NCBI RefSeq assembly: GCF_001039355.2
Contig: NW_019773981.1
Span: 170,119 to 234,118, forward strand
Direction of reading: 5' to 3'
Length of the DNA: 64,000 nt
Source of the DNA: Lingula anatina
Taxonomy: Eukaryota > Brachiopoda > Lingulata > Lingulida > Lingulidae
Positions within the stretch are counted from its first letter, which is position 1; each line of letters opens with the position of its first letter. The notes below the pieces were generated by a model. It was given only the letters and a program-made list of their open reading frames with translations, searched no databases and was not told the origin of the DNA. Both the position numbers and the translations under genes were made by a program. Below, piece after piece: positions 36,008-47,500 of this stretch.

Positions 36008-36772
36008 TTAAACAAAATCTCCGCAGAAGACACAAAATTTGTTCAGAAGGTAACTACACAGTGTTCCAGGTGCGGTGGCCATTGTATATCCTTGGGAAAA
36101 CTTATTATATAAATGCACAGCAAATGACTCAGTATGCACTACATGTAGAAGATCAAACGTGCTGTTTTCAATGAAACAGGTTTTCGTTATATTCTGATAT
36201 TCTATTGGGTAAAATGATTGCTGATATAAACGTCTCACAATGCAGGACTTATTTGTTTGCAAATCTTCAGCACTGTCGACGTCACACACCCACGTGGGAT
36301 GTCTTCTCGCCACGCGCGTGAGGAGTTTTGGTCCATTTGCACCCCAAACTGTTTGATTATAGTTGTCTAAGAACTCTTTTATACACTCACGGAGAAAAGG
36401 ATTGTGCTTATCAAACTTGAGAACAGCCCCATTTAACATGGACTTAGCTCTGTTTTCAAATGCAGTTACATTATTCAGATCTTTTAAACTCTTAACTAAA
36501 ATGACGTCAGTGTCCATATAAATGCCACCATACAGATAAAGCAAAACAATCCTTATCAGGTCGGTCTCGTGACTATACCAAAATTTTCCTTTTGAAATAA
36601 CTGGTATTCTTTTCAAAAAAGTTTTCGAGCAATTTGTAAAAGTTTGTGAATCCAGATTTTGAATATTCTTTAGTAAATTTCTTAGGGTGTAGTTTTCCAC
36701 CTGTACATGAAAGCCTGCTTCAGAAAACGCAGAAACCTTGTTATGTGACAGAATATTGCTTAAAATGCGCAC
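36008..36772 (-). CDS. C-terminal GT32/A4GALT-like catalytic domain of the composite gene (frame-shifted segment)
   Basis: About 254 codons read from the frame following the break. Early residues (RILSNILSH) match the place after HPNA in alpha-1,4-glycosyltransferases. The nucleotide-sugar/Mn2+ motif is D-T-D in GGIYMDTDV. The later region contains GPKLLTRV and the AVHLYNK motif typical of the A4GALT C-terminal conserved region. There is no own start ATG or signal anchor, so it is best read as part of the same protein after a one-base indel, not as a separate gene. Confidence 0.75.
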   Translation of the reverse strand: MRILSNILSHNKVSAFSEAGFHVQVENYTLRNLLKNIQNLDSQTFTNCSKTFLKRIPVISKGKFWYSHETDLIRIVLLYLYGGIYMDTDVILVKSLKDLNNVTAFENRAKSMLNGAVLKFDKHNPFLRECIKEFLDNYNQTVWGANGPKLLTRVARRHPTWVCDVDSAEDLQTNKSCIVRRLYQQSFYPIEYQNITKTCFIENSTFDLLHVVHTESFAVHLYNKFSQGYTMATAPGTLCSYLLNKFCVFCGDFV

Positions 36773-39700
36773 TTCTCGCGTTGGGATGGTGGTAAAAAAT
36801 ACTCTCGAGTGAACGTCGATTCCTCTGCGTCAATTCAGACGACGTGTAAACCTGAAAGAACGTCAACACACTGCTTTTCTTATCTTCAAATCGCCTTAAT
36901 GATTTTAAAGGAACTATCCCAAAGGTAATAGCTATTTCTCGAAATGCAGGAAATTTTCTAATCTCGTGCCACAGTGTGGCGCGGAAGCGAGCAAAAATTT
37001 CACGCTTTATGTTTTCTGGTTTGTCCCAGTTAAAGTTTTCCAACCCCTTGAATGACGTCATCATTCTGTCCACCGTTACTGTATGGAATAGTTTAGTTAA
37101 ACCTTCTGATCGATTGCCTCCTCCACCAGGTAAGACATCCGTTTCCACAAACACCACTGGAATTCCCATGGCAATGCACGGAAGAGCGCAATGAATGCGT
37201 GACGTCAAAACCAGTTTTGCGCGCGAATATAGTTCCATTAAATGGTGTGCTGCTTCATAGCGCGCTATTCTGTCAAATTTCATCGAACTGGGCAAGTTAT
37301 GGGTAACAGTAATTGCCGATTTTCGTATGTGATAAGGAACAATTAATTCCAGAGCTCGCTGATCCACGTCGACGACAAGAACGTCCTCTCTTGTAATTTC
37401 CAGATTAGGATTATGCATCAAAAGTGTCAAACAGGCCGACATATATACCAAAAATTTTTTATCTCGTAAAACTCTGAATGTGTTTTCATCACGAGCTCCT
37501 ACAGGGCCATGATTTTTCAGGTAATTCTCCCCAGATACAGTTAAAAGCTTATTCCAGAAATTTGGTCCAAAATACATCGATAACATTAAAGGATTAAGAT
37601 TACCTTTTGGTGGCCATATCATGTCAGCGGAGTTATACCATGCGTTTAGAAATATCGTAATTGTTTCATTGGGGTTATTGGCTTGGCTGGAGACAGTGGA
37701 CCCTTTTCTTAGCTTAGCTTTAGCTTCAAAATTGCCATCGCCAACTTCGCTTTTGGTCAAATAAAAAGAACTATTCTTTGGATTACTGTGAGTTATAAAT
37801 CTGGTGTATTCTGTCACACTGACACATTTGGCATCATTGTCTGACGGCGCATGAGTCTCTATACATGTGACGTCCCATGTGTCACGGTCCACAAATCGAT
37901 CAACAAAAGGAAGAAACTGGAGAGCTGCTAAGGTCTGAATCTCATCTCCGGCGTTGATATCTTTTGCCACAGTAGCTCGATGGTCAAAAGTCAATACCCC
38001 ATAGTGGTCACGTCGAGAGAAATTTAACGCATCTTCTCGAGGACCCACTTCAACTTGTCTATTGTCTAGCTGGCTTAGAACTTTTGAACTCAACAATATC
38101 GAATCAGTGTCCCATTTTTGGATTTGACTTCTACTTTGGCTACTATAAGCCGACTGAATCACAGCCATGGCATTTTTGATGAACGGAGAACGTCGTTCAA
38201 ATCTGGATATCGAAAACATACTCTCATTACCCACCCATTCACCCTTGAAATATTGATCTGGTAATTTTGACGTCATTATTGATGCAGTATCTATGTACAA
38301 TCCACCAAATGTCCACAGTGCGAGTAAAACACTTATTTCATGCACGAGTACTTGAAATCTATGGCCCATGAGCAATTTGAGAATCGCTGACCTGGAAACG
38401 AAATCGTCCAGAGGTGTATCCTTTGCTAACGTAGGCAACAGTAACCGCAGGGATTTCCCGTGTTTCCATAGCTTGCCGTCTATTTGATTCATACATTCAC
38501 GACTTCCACATACAAAAACCAGACTTTTCTCACGATTTAACTTGACAAACGTGTCTATTTTATTCATTAACGCTTGCGGAATTGCGGTGTAGTGTGACCA
38601 CAACATGACAACGTCTGAGGTCGTATTTGAATACTGACCAAATTGATGAGCTGTGGTTAACGAACCCCCTTTGTGGAATGTTGACACGGATGGTTTGGGT
38701 CCATATATTGTTGGCATGGCAGCCGGCAATAAACGAAGAAAACCTTGATTATCCAGGTGTATGATTTCTCCTGAAGATGACTTGACGGGCGGCGGTTTTA
38801 CGCCCACAGTGTGAATTTCGTGAAGATTTTCTTTTACTGGTGATACGCCAGAGCCAGCCTTGCCAACCGGTGGTACAATAGCAACTATCTCTTCTGCTAA
38901 GTCTGTGGCTTGACCTCTCGATAGGCCATCTGAAATGAAACAGACTGATGCACACACGGAGGTATTTCTGATAACTTACGTCGCATTCTAGGATTTACCA
39001 ACTTGTAATAACTCATCAGGACCGGGACTGTTGGAGGCGTACCGTTGCATGTGCCACGGCGGGTCAGCCTTGAACCTTCCGTCTCTGATGATGATGAATA
39101 ACTTAGGGGCCATTCAGAATTTAAGATCCGAGTATCAACTGGTCCAAGGCTCAAATATGGCGGACCCTACATGAAAGGAAGATCGCTTAATCCTGTAATG
39201 ATCTCTCCGCCTCTCAAGCGCCTCCCTATGCGTCTGGTAGAATGGAGCCGAGATTAATTACTGTGCCCCTGCAGGGATGACGCGTGGGGAGGCGGAGAGA
39301 CCATTACAGGATTAAGCGGTCTTCCTTTCATGTAGGGTCCGCTATAATTGAGCCTTGGGCCAGTTGATACTTGGATATTTCATTCGGAATGGCCTCTTAT
39401 ACACGTTATTCGTATAACATCCTGCATATATAATCTCTCCTTCATGTTTTCGATGTGAATAAGAACGGGGTCGCCTGAATAGAATATAATCAAACTGTAC
39501 ATTTTAATCGATAAAAAATTAAAAACACTCTGCAGGGGATTAACCCGCCAAAATGAATTTTCACGAAAAAAATCCTAGTTATTACTGCACTATCTCTGAT
39601 AGTGCTTGTCAAATATAAAATTCTTGTTCAAAATAGAAATTCGCATGTAACAAATCTTATCCAATGTTTCATATTTTTATAGAATTTTATTTTTGAAATA

Positions 39701-40156
39701 TATAATTATATATGGTATGTACAATGTCACCTATCTTATCAATTTTTTCAAAATAAACACACAGGAGAGCACTTCTTTTTCTATTTTTATGTGGTTACGA
39801 TTACATTATGAATGTTTATCATCGTTGAAAACAAAATTTGATTCTGCTTGTGGTATTTCTGGCTCTTCTCGTACTAATATCAAGTTGAGAATAGCTTTCT
39901 TGGACTGAAAACGTTCAAGGTACAGTGCATATGCACCGGCCATTTCTACTTTAAAATTATCTTTAGAGCCTTACAGCTGGATAAGCTGTTGAAATATTGA
40001 ATTACGATATTAACTGTTAAGTTCCCATTGGAACTTTACCTTACCTATAAAAAGAAATATCAACATGTGAACCAATGCCGCAGCCCCTAACAGCAACAGT
40101 AGAGCGACTGTTCCCTTACGACGTCTACACATTTTGGCCACCATCTCTGCATACAT
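36008..40156 (-). CDS. Composite Golgi protein: GT32-like + polysaccharide pyruvyl transferase-like + GT32/A4GALT-like (frame broken once)
   Basis: Exon 1 (40156 to 40045) encodes a basic N-terminus and type II anchor (TVALLLLLGAAALVHMLIFL). Exon 2 starts at 38929 and joins in phase 1. Domain 1 (about 38640-38230) is GT32-like with FGGLYIDTAS, where the DXD has become DTA (38283-38291). Domain 2 (about 37675-37050) resembles the polysaccharide pyruvyl transferase family (PF04230 type): GPVGARDENT and, near its end, AKLVLTSRIHCALPCIAMGI. Then a new GT32 start appears (NRRSLESIFYHHPNA), but the frame stops at 36741. The next frame, from about 36772 to 36008, continues the same domain with canonical GGIYMDTDVI (DTD at 36506-36514) and an A4GALT-like C-terminus (HVVHTESFAVHLYNK). 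One extra base near 36773-36774 separates the two. Substrates are unknown; Golgi glycan modification is inferred. Confidence 0.75.
39107..39394. mobile_element. Foldback/MITE element with about 105-bp terminal inverted repeats
   Basis: The left arm from GGGGCCATTC (about 39107) through GATCTCTCCGCCTC (about 39217) is mirrored by GAGGCGGAGAGACCATTACA (about 39291) through GGAATGGCC (about 39393), with roughly 10% mismatch. The loop is about 75 bp. It lies in the single intron of the composite glycosyltransferase gene and is non-coding. Confidence 0.85.
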
Positions 40157-40946
40157 CGGTTGACAATGGATGATAAAATTGGGAAAGGGTAAAAACCTCG
40201 CCTGGAAGTGGCGTAAGTGTTGTCTTCCCAATGTTAACTCAAATTTGGTGACGCGTAATGGTGACTGACGTCTTTTTCCATCTATCTGTATTCCACCCCT
40301 TCTTTAAAGCACTCTCCTGTCAAAAGACAATAGGCCGCGCCATGCTTTATTTCGTGTAAAGTCACGCCATCCACGAATGCGTGCCACTCACCAGTGCATG
40401 GAACTAGGTGATACAACATGTAGGACGGTCGCTGGACTTTTAGCACTAATCAACTCACGCAGGAAAAAGATGAACACGTAGAAGTAGAATTAAACAAATT
40501 CAAGTTTTATAGCATACTTTCTCCAGTAATCACGCAGAAAAGAAGACGACAAGAAATTAGTAGAAATGAACATTTCAAGTTTTATTTCATACTTGCAGAT
40601 ATAACAATTTGCAGAGGTTACTGCAACAAAAGTTCGCTTTCATATTTTACATTTCCTACACCTCTAGTGTGATTTTCTTTGAATTTTTGACCAATACAAC
40701 TTAAGGAATCTGAGTTCCAAGTAAGGCTTTTCCTCCATGGTCGTGCAACTTTCTTCATTAGGATGATACCCAGCTTCGAGCGGTCCATCCTTTAAACAAG
40801 GGAAGGGCCAGTGGGGATGTTTCATGGCTAAGATCTAATAAACGGTATATTACATCTTAGTTCATGGTGAGGGACTTAACATTTGCCGTTCACTAAACAG
40901 ATTTACGGCCCATTTGGTACTTGCTTGCGTTGTGTTTGGTATTCTG

Positions 40947-41026
40947 GGCTTTACGATAAATAGAGCAGATAATATTGTCTCGGTTTCGCCTCGCCAATTA
41001 TTTGCTCTATTTCTCGTAAAGCTCAG
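40947..41026. repeat. Inverted repeat, arms about 28-30 bp
   Basis: GGCTTTACGATAAATAGAGC on the left is mirrored by GCTCTATTTCTCGTAAAGCT on the right, with a central region of about 20 bp. Confidence 0.75.
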
Positions 41027-41286
41027 CGCCTCGTACTTTATGTATACCATAGTCTATAGGGTGTCCTTTGATATTGTTTCAAACCATTTCCATTTTTGCA
41101 AGGGTAATTTCTGGTTAAAAACTTTGCTAAATGAAATATAAATTGATAAATATTGAAGACCGATAACCACACTAAATGTGCCAAATTTTCATAAGTCGTC
41201 GGTAAAAGGCATAACTCTTTGGCCCTTCGGAACAATTTATACATTTTAACCAATAGGAAGGCCTATATTGCCGGTACTAAGTAATA

Positions 41287-41370
41287 GATAGACCCCGAGG
41301 GTTATGTGGCATGCACGAGTGCGTAGCACGAGTGGATGTCACATAACCCCCGCTGACCAGGGCTCTATCT
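41287..41370. repeat. Palindromic element with CACGAGTG direct repeats
   Basis: The outer arms GGGTTATGTG (41299-41308) and CACATAACCC (41340-41349) enclose two direct CACGAGTG copies (41314-41321 and 41327-41334). ATAGA...CTCTAT pairs extend the fold outward. Confidence 0.7.
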
Positions 41371-41373
41371 TAT

Positions 41374-41698
41374 TTAGACCACGGTCCATGAACGGGTTAT
41401 AACGCATTCATGCGAGACGTGCGGTTATGCGAGTTACACCAAGACCCCATTTCCAGAGATTAGATTGATCTACTTTAGATCGACCTAACTCCCTGGGGGT
41501 TCACGCTAAACAGCTGTCAGCCGGGCGGACACGAAAGTTAATTACCCCCTTACAGCCTGTAGTAGGCGGGACGGACATTTAAGCCGGATTATCTGACAGT
41601 AAGCTAGTGAGACTCCCCGCGGGGATAGATCGATCTAAAAGCTCTGGGAATACAGCCCAAGTCTGAGTGTTTTGTTCTTTACTTCCACCGTGGTCTAA
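41374..41698. mobile_element. TIR element with nested inverted arms
   Basis: The perfect terminal pair is TTAGACCACGGT (41374-41385) and ACCGTGGTCTAA (41687-41698). An inner pair, TTCCAGAGATTAGATTGATC (41451 on) and GATCGATCTAAAAGCTCTGG (near 41627), makes it a compound foldback. It is non-coding. Confidence 0.7.
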
Positions 41699-42606
41699 GG
41701 CTAATTTGGCCTTGGCGTATTTGAAGGGACTTGGCTTGGTTGGTCAGCAGCAGTCACTTGCGCTCTTCTGCCATTCCTATGATAGTAACGATCGAGTTCA
41801 CAAAAGAGTAGTTGTCAATCTAACTGCTTCTATTGGCTGGTCAACTCACCACATTGATAGAAACAAATTCTAGTCTAAACGTTCGAATCATGGCATATTG
41901 GCAAGGAATATGAAGTTAGCGGACCCCAAAGTAATTGTATTGGGGGCACTTTGGACTATAACACCTCAAATGTTTTACACTCGCATGTTCATTTCTTAGC
42001 GAATTTTCCAGCCCACACCATATGGGCTACTACTTGACAACGCTCGATAGATGTGATGTTTCTATTGCCGATTTGGTTGCTATGGGCACTGTATGCCAGC
42101 CCGTATCTATCAAAGATGCGCCAAAAGCAGTATTGATCGTGGTAGAAAAAAGGAGATTGCATGAACTATATTTACTGAACTAATTAGAAAGACTTCAACA
42201 TACTCTGTTATCCAGTCATTTATTTCGTCGTTATTAAGATTGTTTGTAGGTATAGTATAGCTTTGACCCAAGAATAAACTGGGCACATTTATTTCCCCAA
42301 TTCCCTACTGAGTGCTCTAATAAATCATCACGACTAAGTAATTAAAGTCGCCTCGATAAAAGTCCCACCTTCATTATTTCCACCTGTTCAGGAAGTGTGA
42401 CTCGGGTCAATTTTTCTCCTTCTAGAACCATCCTTATATTTTGGCAAGGCACGGGACTTTTCTTTTTCTTTTTCCTTTTTTTTTAGAGACATACAGAAAA
42501 ATTTTATTAGCTTTTTATTTTGTATATATAACACTAGCGCTCCTTTCTCATATTGAAAGTGAACCTCTTCTTCATTATGAAAAACTTCACATTTTTTTCA
42601 AATGCC

Positions 42607-42661
<55 letters not shown>

Positions 42662-42663
42662 TT
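42607..42663. repeat. (TTTA)n microsatellite
   Basis: About 14 units. A second, shorter tract of the same type is at 44505-44537 in an ORC2 intron. Confidence 0.95.
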
Positions 42664-43618
42664 CTTGGAAAGGGGGGAGGACACCCAATAACCGATTCTA
42701 TGTAGTTCGTTCCTTGTAAAATAGGCCTACCAAGAAGACGGATGGCTAGGTACAGGTAGGTAAATATTCTCAAATTTGCCATAATGCGGTAATGTAGTTT
42801 ACCAAATTCCTATCAGATTCAATCCCACTATGTTAATTATTGCATATAAGTAGATACATACTACCTAGGCCAGTGTAGTAGTATAGTAGGCCTATAGTAG
42901 TGGTAGTATAGTAGACTGAGATAAAACAGCTGAATTTTGTTAAATAAGTAATAAGTTCTATTTTGCATGGGGATCAATTATCAATTTTTATCATCGATTT
43001 TTTAAACATTAGAAGATCATCATGATTAAGAAGAGCTAGCTAGCATATCCAAAAGAATAAAATATAGATTTACTATGAGCAGTTACTGAATAATATATCA
43101 GCATCAAAAGGACAATTCCTTGATTCATCAAAGTTTTTATTTTTATTTTCATTTATTTGTTTGTTTATTTTTTGTGACGTTATTATCTTTGTAGCCAGGT
43201 AAAGAACATAACTTATAAGTTAAGGATGCCATAGATGAATTATACCGAATTATAACATGTATCTGTGTATTTTTTCTTTTTGTAATATATGATGTAAAGA
43301 TTGATTCCAAATTTCCAAAATTTCAAATACTTAGCATGCTTTATTGTGAAAGTTGTCTCGTCTTGCACCGTATCGCCCTCTATAAGCGTTTCTCCACGAA
43401 TCAACGTGGATTGGCTCCTTGGCTCACTTTACAAAGTTTTAAAATTATTCTAAAAAGTTATATACACTCATTTATATACAATGTAAATGAACGTTTCGTT
43501 TAAGGGGGACATAGCCTACCTGTAATAGGCTGTTTTCTTTTTTCGTGTGTGTTTTTTTTCTCCCAGCGGGTGAAGAGTGGCAACTCGCAGCGACCTGTTA
43601 TCCGAGAAATTTGGCAAG

Positions 43619-44499
43619 ATGGCAGCGCCCTGCGAGAAAGACGTGACTGTGAAATTTATTGGTGACGAAGAAGCTTTACAGCACATCACTCATGTAGATG
43701 GTATTGTCATTACTATCTCTAGTGATATTCATTTAGTGCAATGTCTAGGGTCATTGTTGTCCCTTCTGACCGATTAAAAAATCTGCTCAACTTTGATTTA
43801 CGATCTGCGGTAAAAGTGGTGTACGTATCAGTACTAGGAGGGGGGTAGGACAGGTGCACATGTTTGACAACGTTAACAGTACAAACATCGAATTTTTAAA
43901 ACGTGTGCTCCCTTTCTTAGCTGAGTTGCACAAATTCATATTTAACATATTAACCTACTGAAAATTTACTTAGAATTTGCACATAAGTGCCGCTTGGATA
44001 TCTGTGCAGTCGTCAACTCATTACGTTTTTTTTATTTATTAGATTCAAAACTTTATCAAACACCGAGAAGGTCCATTCTCTCAGTGGGGTCACATGGGAA
44101 CAGGAAATCTGCAAAGAAATCGGTGAGCTATGCCTCTAAGCTGGAAGAAGAGGAAGAGCTAAGCAGTGAGGGAGAGAGTGAAGTTTTCAGGCCATCCGAG
44201 GGTAAGGAGTTCTGGGATATAATGTTTCACAAGCCATGTATATTCAGTCACCAGTGTAACAGATGAATCACCAAGACAAGATCAATGATGGCTCTATTTA
44301 AAGTCCTTTAATTTCACCTTTCACAAAATAAATAAATAAATAAGTTAAAAAAAAACTGAAGTCAGCTTTTCTGTCTAAGAATTTGTTATTGATCAACATT
44401 ACATGGTCATTTGACACATTTTACTCTATCAAGAAGAGTGTTACAGTACTCACATGGAAATCCTAGTCAACTAAGCCAGGGAACTGACTTAAGTTTATT

Positions 44500-44534
<35 letters not shown>

Positions 44535-47500
44535 TTTTGTGAAACTGGGGTCTGGTGTTACAGATAAGCTCTGTATGCATCTGTATCAGCAGGCTATGAA
44601 GAACTTGCTTGAGATGGGAATATCACTCAGAGCATATTCTTCTAAATATATTCTTCAGACCATACAGTAATCTACCTGGGTGCTTAACCCACATTCAGGA
44701 TCAGTGTTAGACCAGTTCACATCACCATGTGACAAGATTACTGTCAGATCAGTCCCCAAAATACTACCAGGGACCTTTAAATTAATAAAATGTTGAATAC
44801 TGTGAAATCAACAGGTGATGTCAGCCGGGTCTATTTTGGGACCAAGTTTGGCCTGATGTGAATGTGTAATTTTCTCCTTTGTTCCAGTGTTGACAGAGGT
44901 CGGGGGATGACATTCTGACCAGAGATGTGTTCAGTTTCAGAACTACCAAGAAGTCAGGGCAAATGTCACAGAAAGGTGAGGCATACGGTGACATGTTTCA
45001 GAAAATTATGAAAAAATGTCTCATATGGTAGAGGATTTTATGAGATTCACTGTAATTTTTGCTGTGATTGCGTAGCTGTATTTTTGAAGCACTGAAGTGC
45101 ACCATATAAAAGTTATAATTTGTAGATTGATGAACCTGACAATACTGAAGACATGACATTGCCTGATAATGCCTCTTGAAGTCATGTATTTGAAAATATA
45201 AAAATGTTGTCAAAATTCATCCATTTTGGGCTGTTGACCAAGAGGCCAAAAAAAAATTACTTCTTTGTGGAGGTAACTTAGTTGAAATTAGAGTTTTCTT
45301 AAAACTGTAAGACTGATTTAGAAATAAATACATACTTTAATGAGTACACAATCACATTATATTTCATTTTCTAATATGTTGAACTAAGATAGGAATATTA
45401 GACAATGGAGGACAGTATGTGTACCTGTAAGTACAACTCACTGAAAAATTCTAAATCATTGGAATAACTGCTAGATATTTTCATAATTGATAATTTTCTT
45501 TCTATTATGTTCAGCCTTAGAGGTTTCAACGCCAAAAACCACACCATTAAAGCAATCAGGGAAGGGGATAAGAACGCCAAAATCTTCCACTAAATCCCAG
45601 AAGACACCAAAATCTGGTAGGTTAGAAGGATAAAAATGTGGCAGGAAATGAAGATCAGTATTTTAGATGTCTTTATATTAATATCTTTATGAATGATTTG
45701 TATGGTAGCAAATGAATGTCAGCATTGTATAAGCATATTTTGATATGCTTATGTTCAAGTTCAAATAGTTTAAAGGCCATATTCATATGCAATACAAAGA
45801 TAAAATAGGACTTGACAGTTGAAGTCATATTTGAACCCAGCTCTAAGATGGACTTACAGTCATTAAAAAAATTTTTTATTTGCCCTAGTATCATTTGAGT
45901 TATTTCTGTGATGTTCAAATACAGCTGAAATATTTGTAACATTTAAAATATATACCTAGAGATGTTATGTGACCGTGGTGATATAAATACAAGTACTTTC
46001 TCTCAGTATGTATGTTACATGATACCCTGCCCACCTTTTGCTGACACTTGAAGTGTTCTGGCATATATTGCTCGGGTGACAGTTTATTAACTGGCACTTA
46101 AAATATGTTTTATTTGCTTAGGTAAAAAATCCACAGACTGCACTGAGAATAAAGACACTGTGATCAGCACCCCAAGAACAAAGAGACAAGTCCGCAAGCT
46201 GGAGATCACAACACCATACAGACTAAAGAAGAGAAATGCAGCAGGTGAGATAAGGAACATTCACATTGGCCAGCAAATTTGGCCAAACTGTGATTCAAGA
46301 CAGAACAGGATATGTTTTCTATAAATTTCTGATTATAATAGCATTGAAGTTGCTGTATTTGTTTGCATTTTAATTGGTGTGAAATTCTGATGGGTCAAGA
46401 GTTTGACAGATGTGTATGTGTGCATGTGCATTATTGAGAGAGTTATTATAATATTAAGTTATGGACCATGCCAGGGGTGGATCCAGAGATATTTTCTGAC
46501 AGTCTTCCAAATTATCTTTGTAGATCCATCCTCCACTTTAGACTGCTTTCTGACAGAAAAAAATTATATACCCGTCAATGTAAACTTCAAAATCTGACCG
46601 TCTTCCGGAAGACCCAGAAGACGGCCTCAATCCGCTCTTGCATGCCATGCACATGTGCATGCATGTTGTGAGTGTCTTATTTGTAATCGTAACTTTTTAT
46701 TCATATTTCATTCTCTATATGTAAAGTTGCCACAGAAGAGCAGTCATCTTCTGACAGTGATGTGTCCTCAGATGATGAGATCAACAGTGAAACCAGCAGC
46801 AGAGCTGAAGATGGCAGCACTGATATACCTGCAGCACCACCAACTGAAGGTGGCAGCACTGCACAGTCGTCCAGTGTGAAGTCTATTACTAATGGTGTAG
46901 CAACTGGGAAATCTGTGTCTTCAAATGGGGCAAGGTCATCAAAGTCTCGGAGATCCAGAGCAGAACCTACTATTGTAAGTGTATATTTTTGAACATGTTC
47001 TAAAGTCATTTTTTTTTTATGTCAGCATATCCTGCAAAACAATAAATTTTATCTTTCTCAGTTTAGACCTTAAAATGATGAAAAACCCTCATATAAAAGG
47101 GCCAGATTTCAATATTTCCTTCTCTGGTCAGATGTTTAGGACCAAATTTACTTAATTAAAAATGGTATAAAACATAGAATCCAAGTGCAGGGGCAAGTTG
47201 AGCAATGATGTGCATGCAGGACAAAATTGCTGTTTTTTCCTGTCTGAATGAGGAAAATACAATTGGGCTCGAAAATCCTAGATTTTTTAAAAGAACTTTA
47301 AAGTGATTTAGAAATTCTCATTGGTTTTGGTGTGCAAATGCATAGCACAAGCTTTATTTAAACAGACTTCTTCGTGTGTTAATAGAACGGCTTTCTTTTA
47401 AAGCACCACCAAGCTGAAGACTACTTTGTGGAGCATGGTCAGCAGCCGGTCACCTCGGACCACACCCTGTCCAGACTAGACACGCCCCGGCTCGACCAGG

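Larger units (their letters stand above)
40157..43618. other. Intergenic region between divergent glycosyltransferase and ORC2 genes
   Basis: No supportable coding exon. It contains three inverted-repeat structures (40947-41026, 41287-41370, 41374-41698) and a TTTA microsatellite (42607-42663). Promoters of both flanking genes must lie here; no clear core motif was recognised. Confidence 0.6.

Noticed and set aside
46463-46650. Possible small inverted-repeat element in an ORC2 intron (GGGGTGGATCCAGAG start)
   Set aside because: The left end resembles the 1375 element but the proposed right end (near GCGGATTGAGG in inverted orientation) matches only weakly, so ends could not be set.
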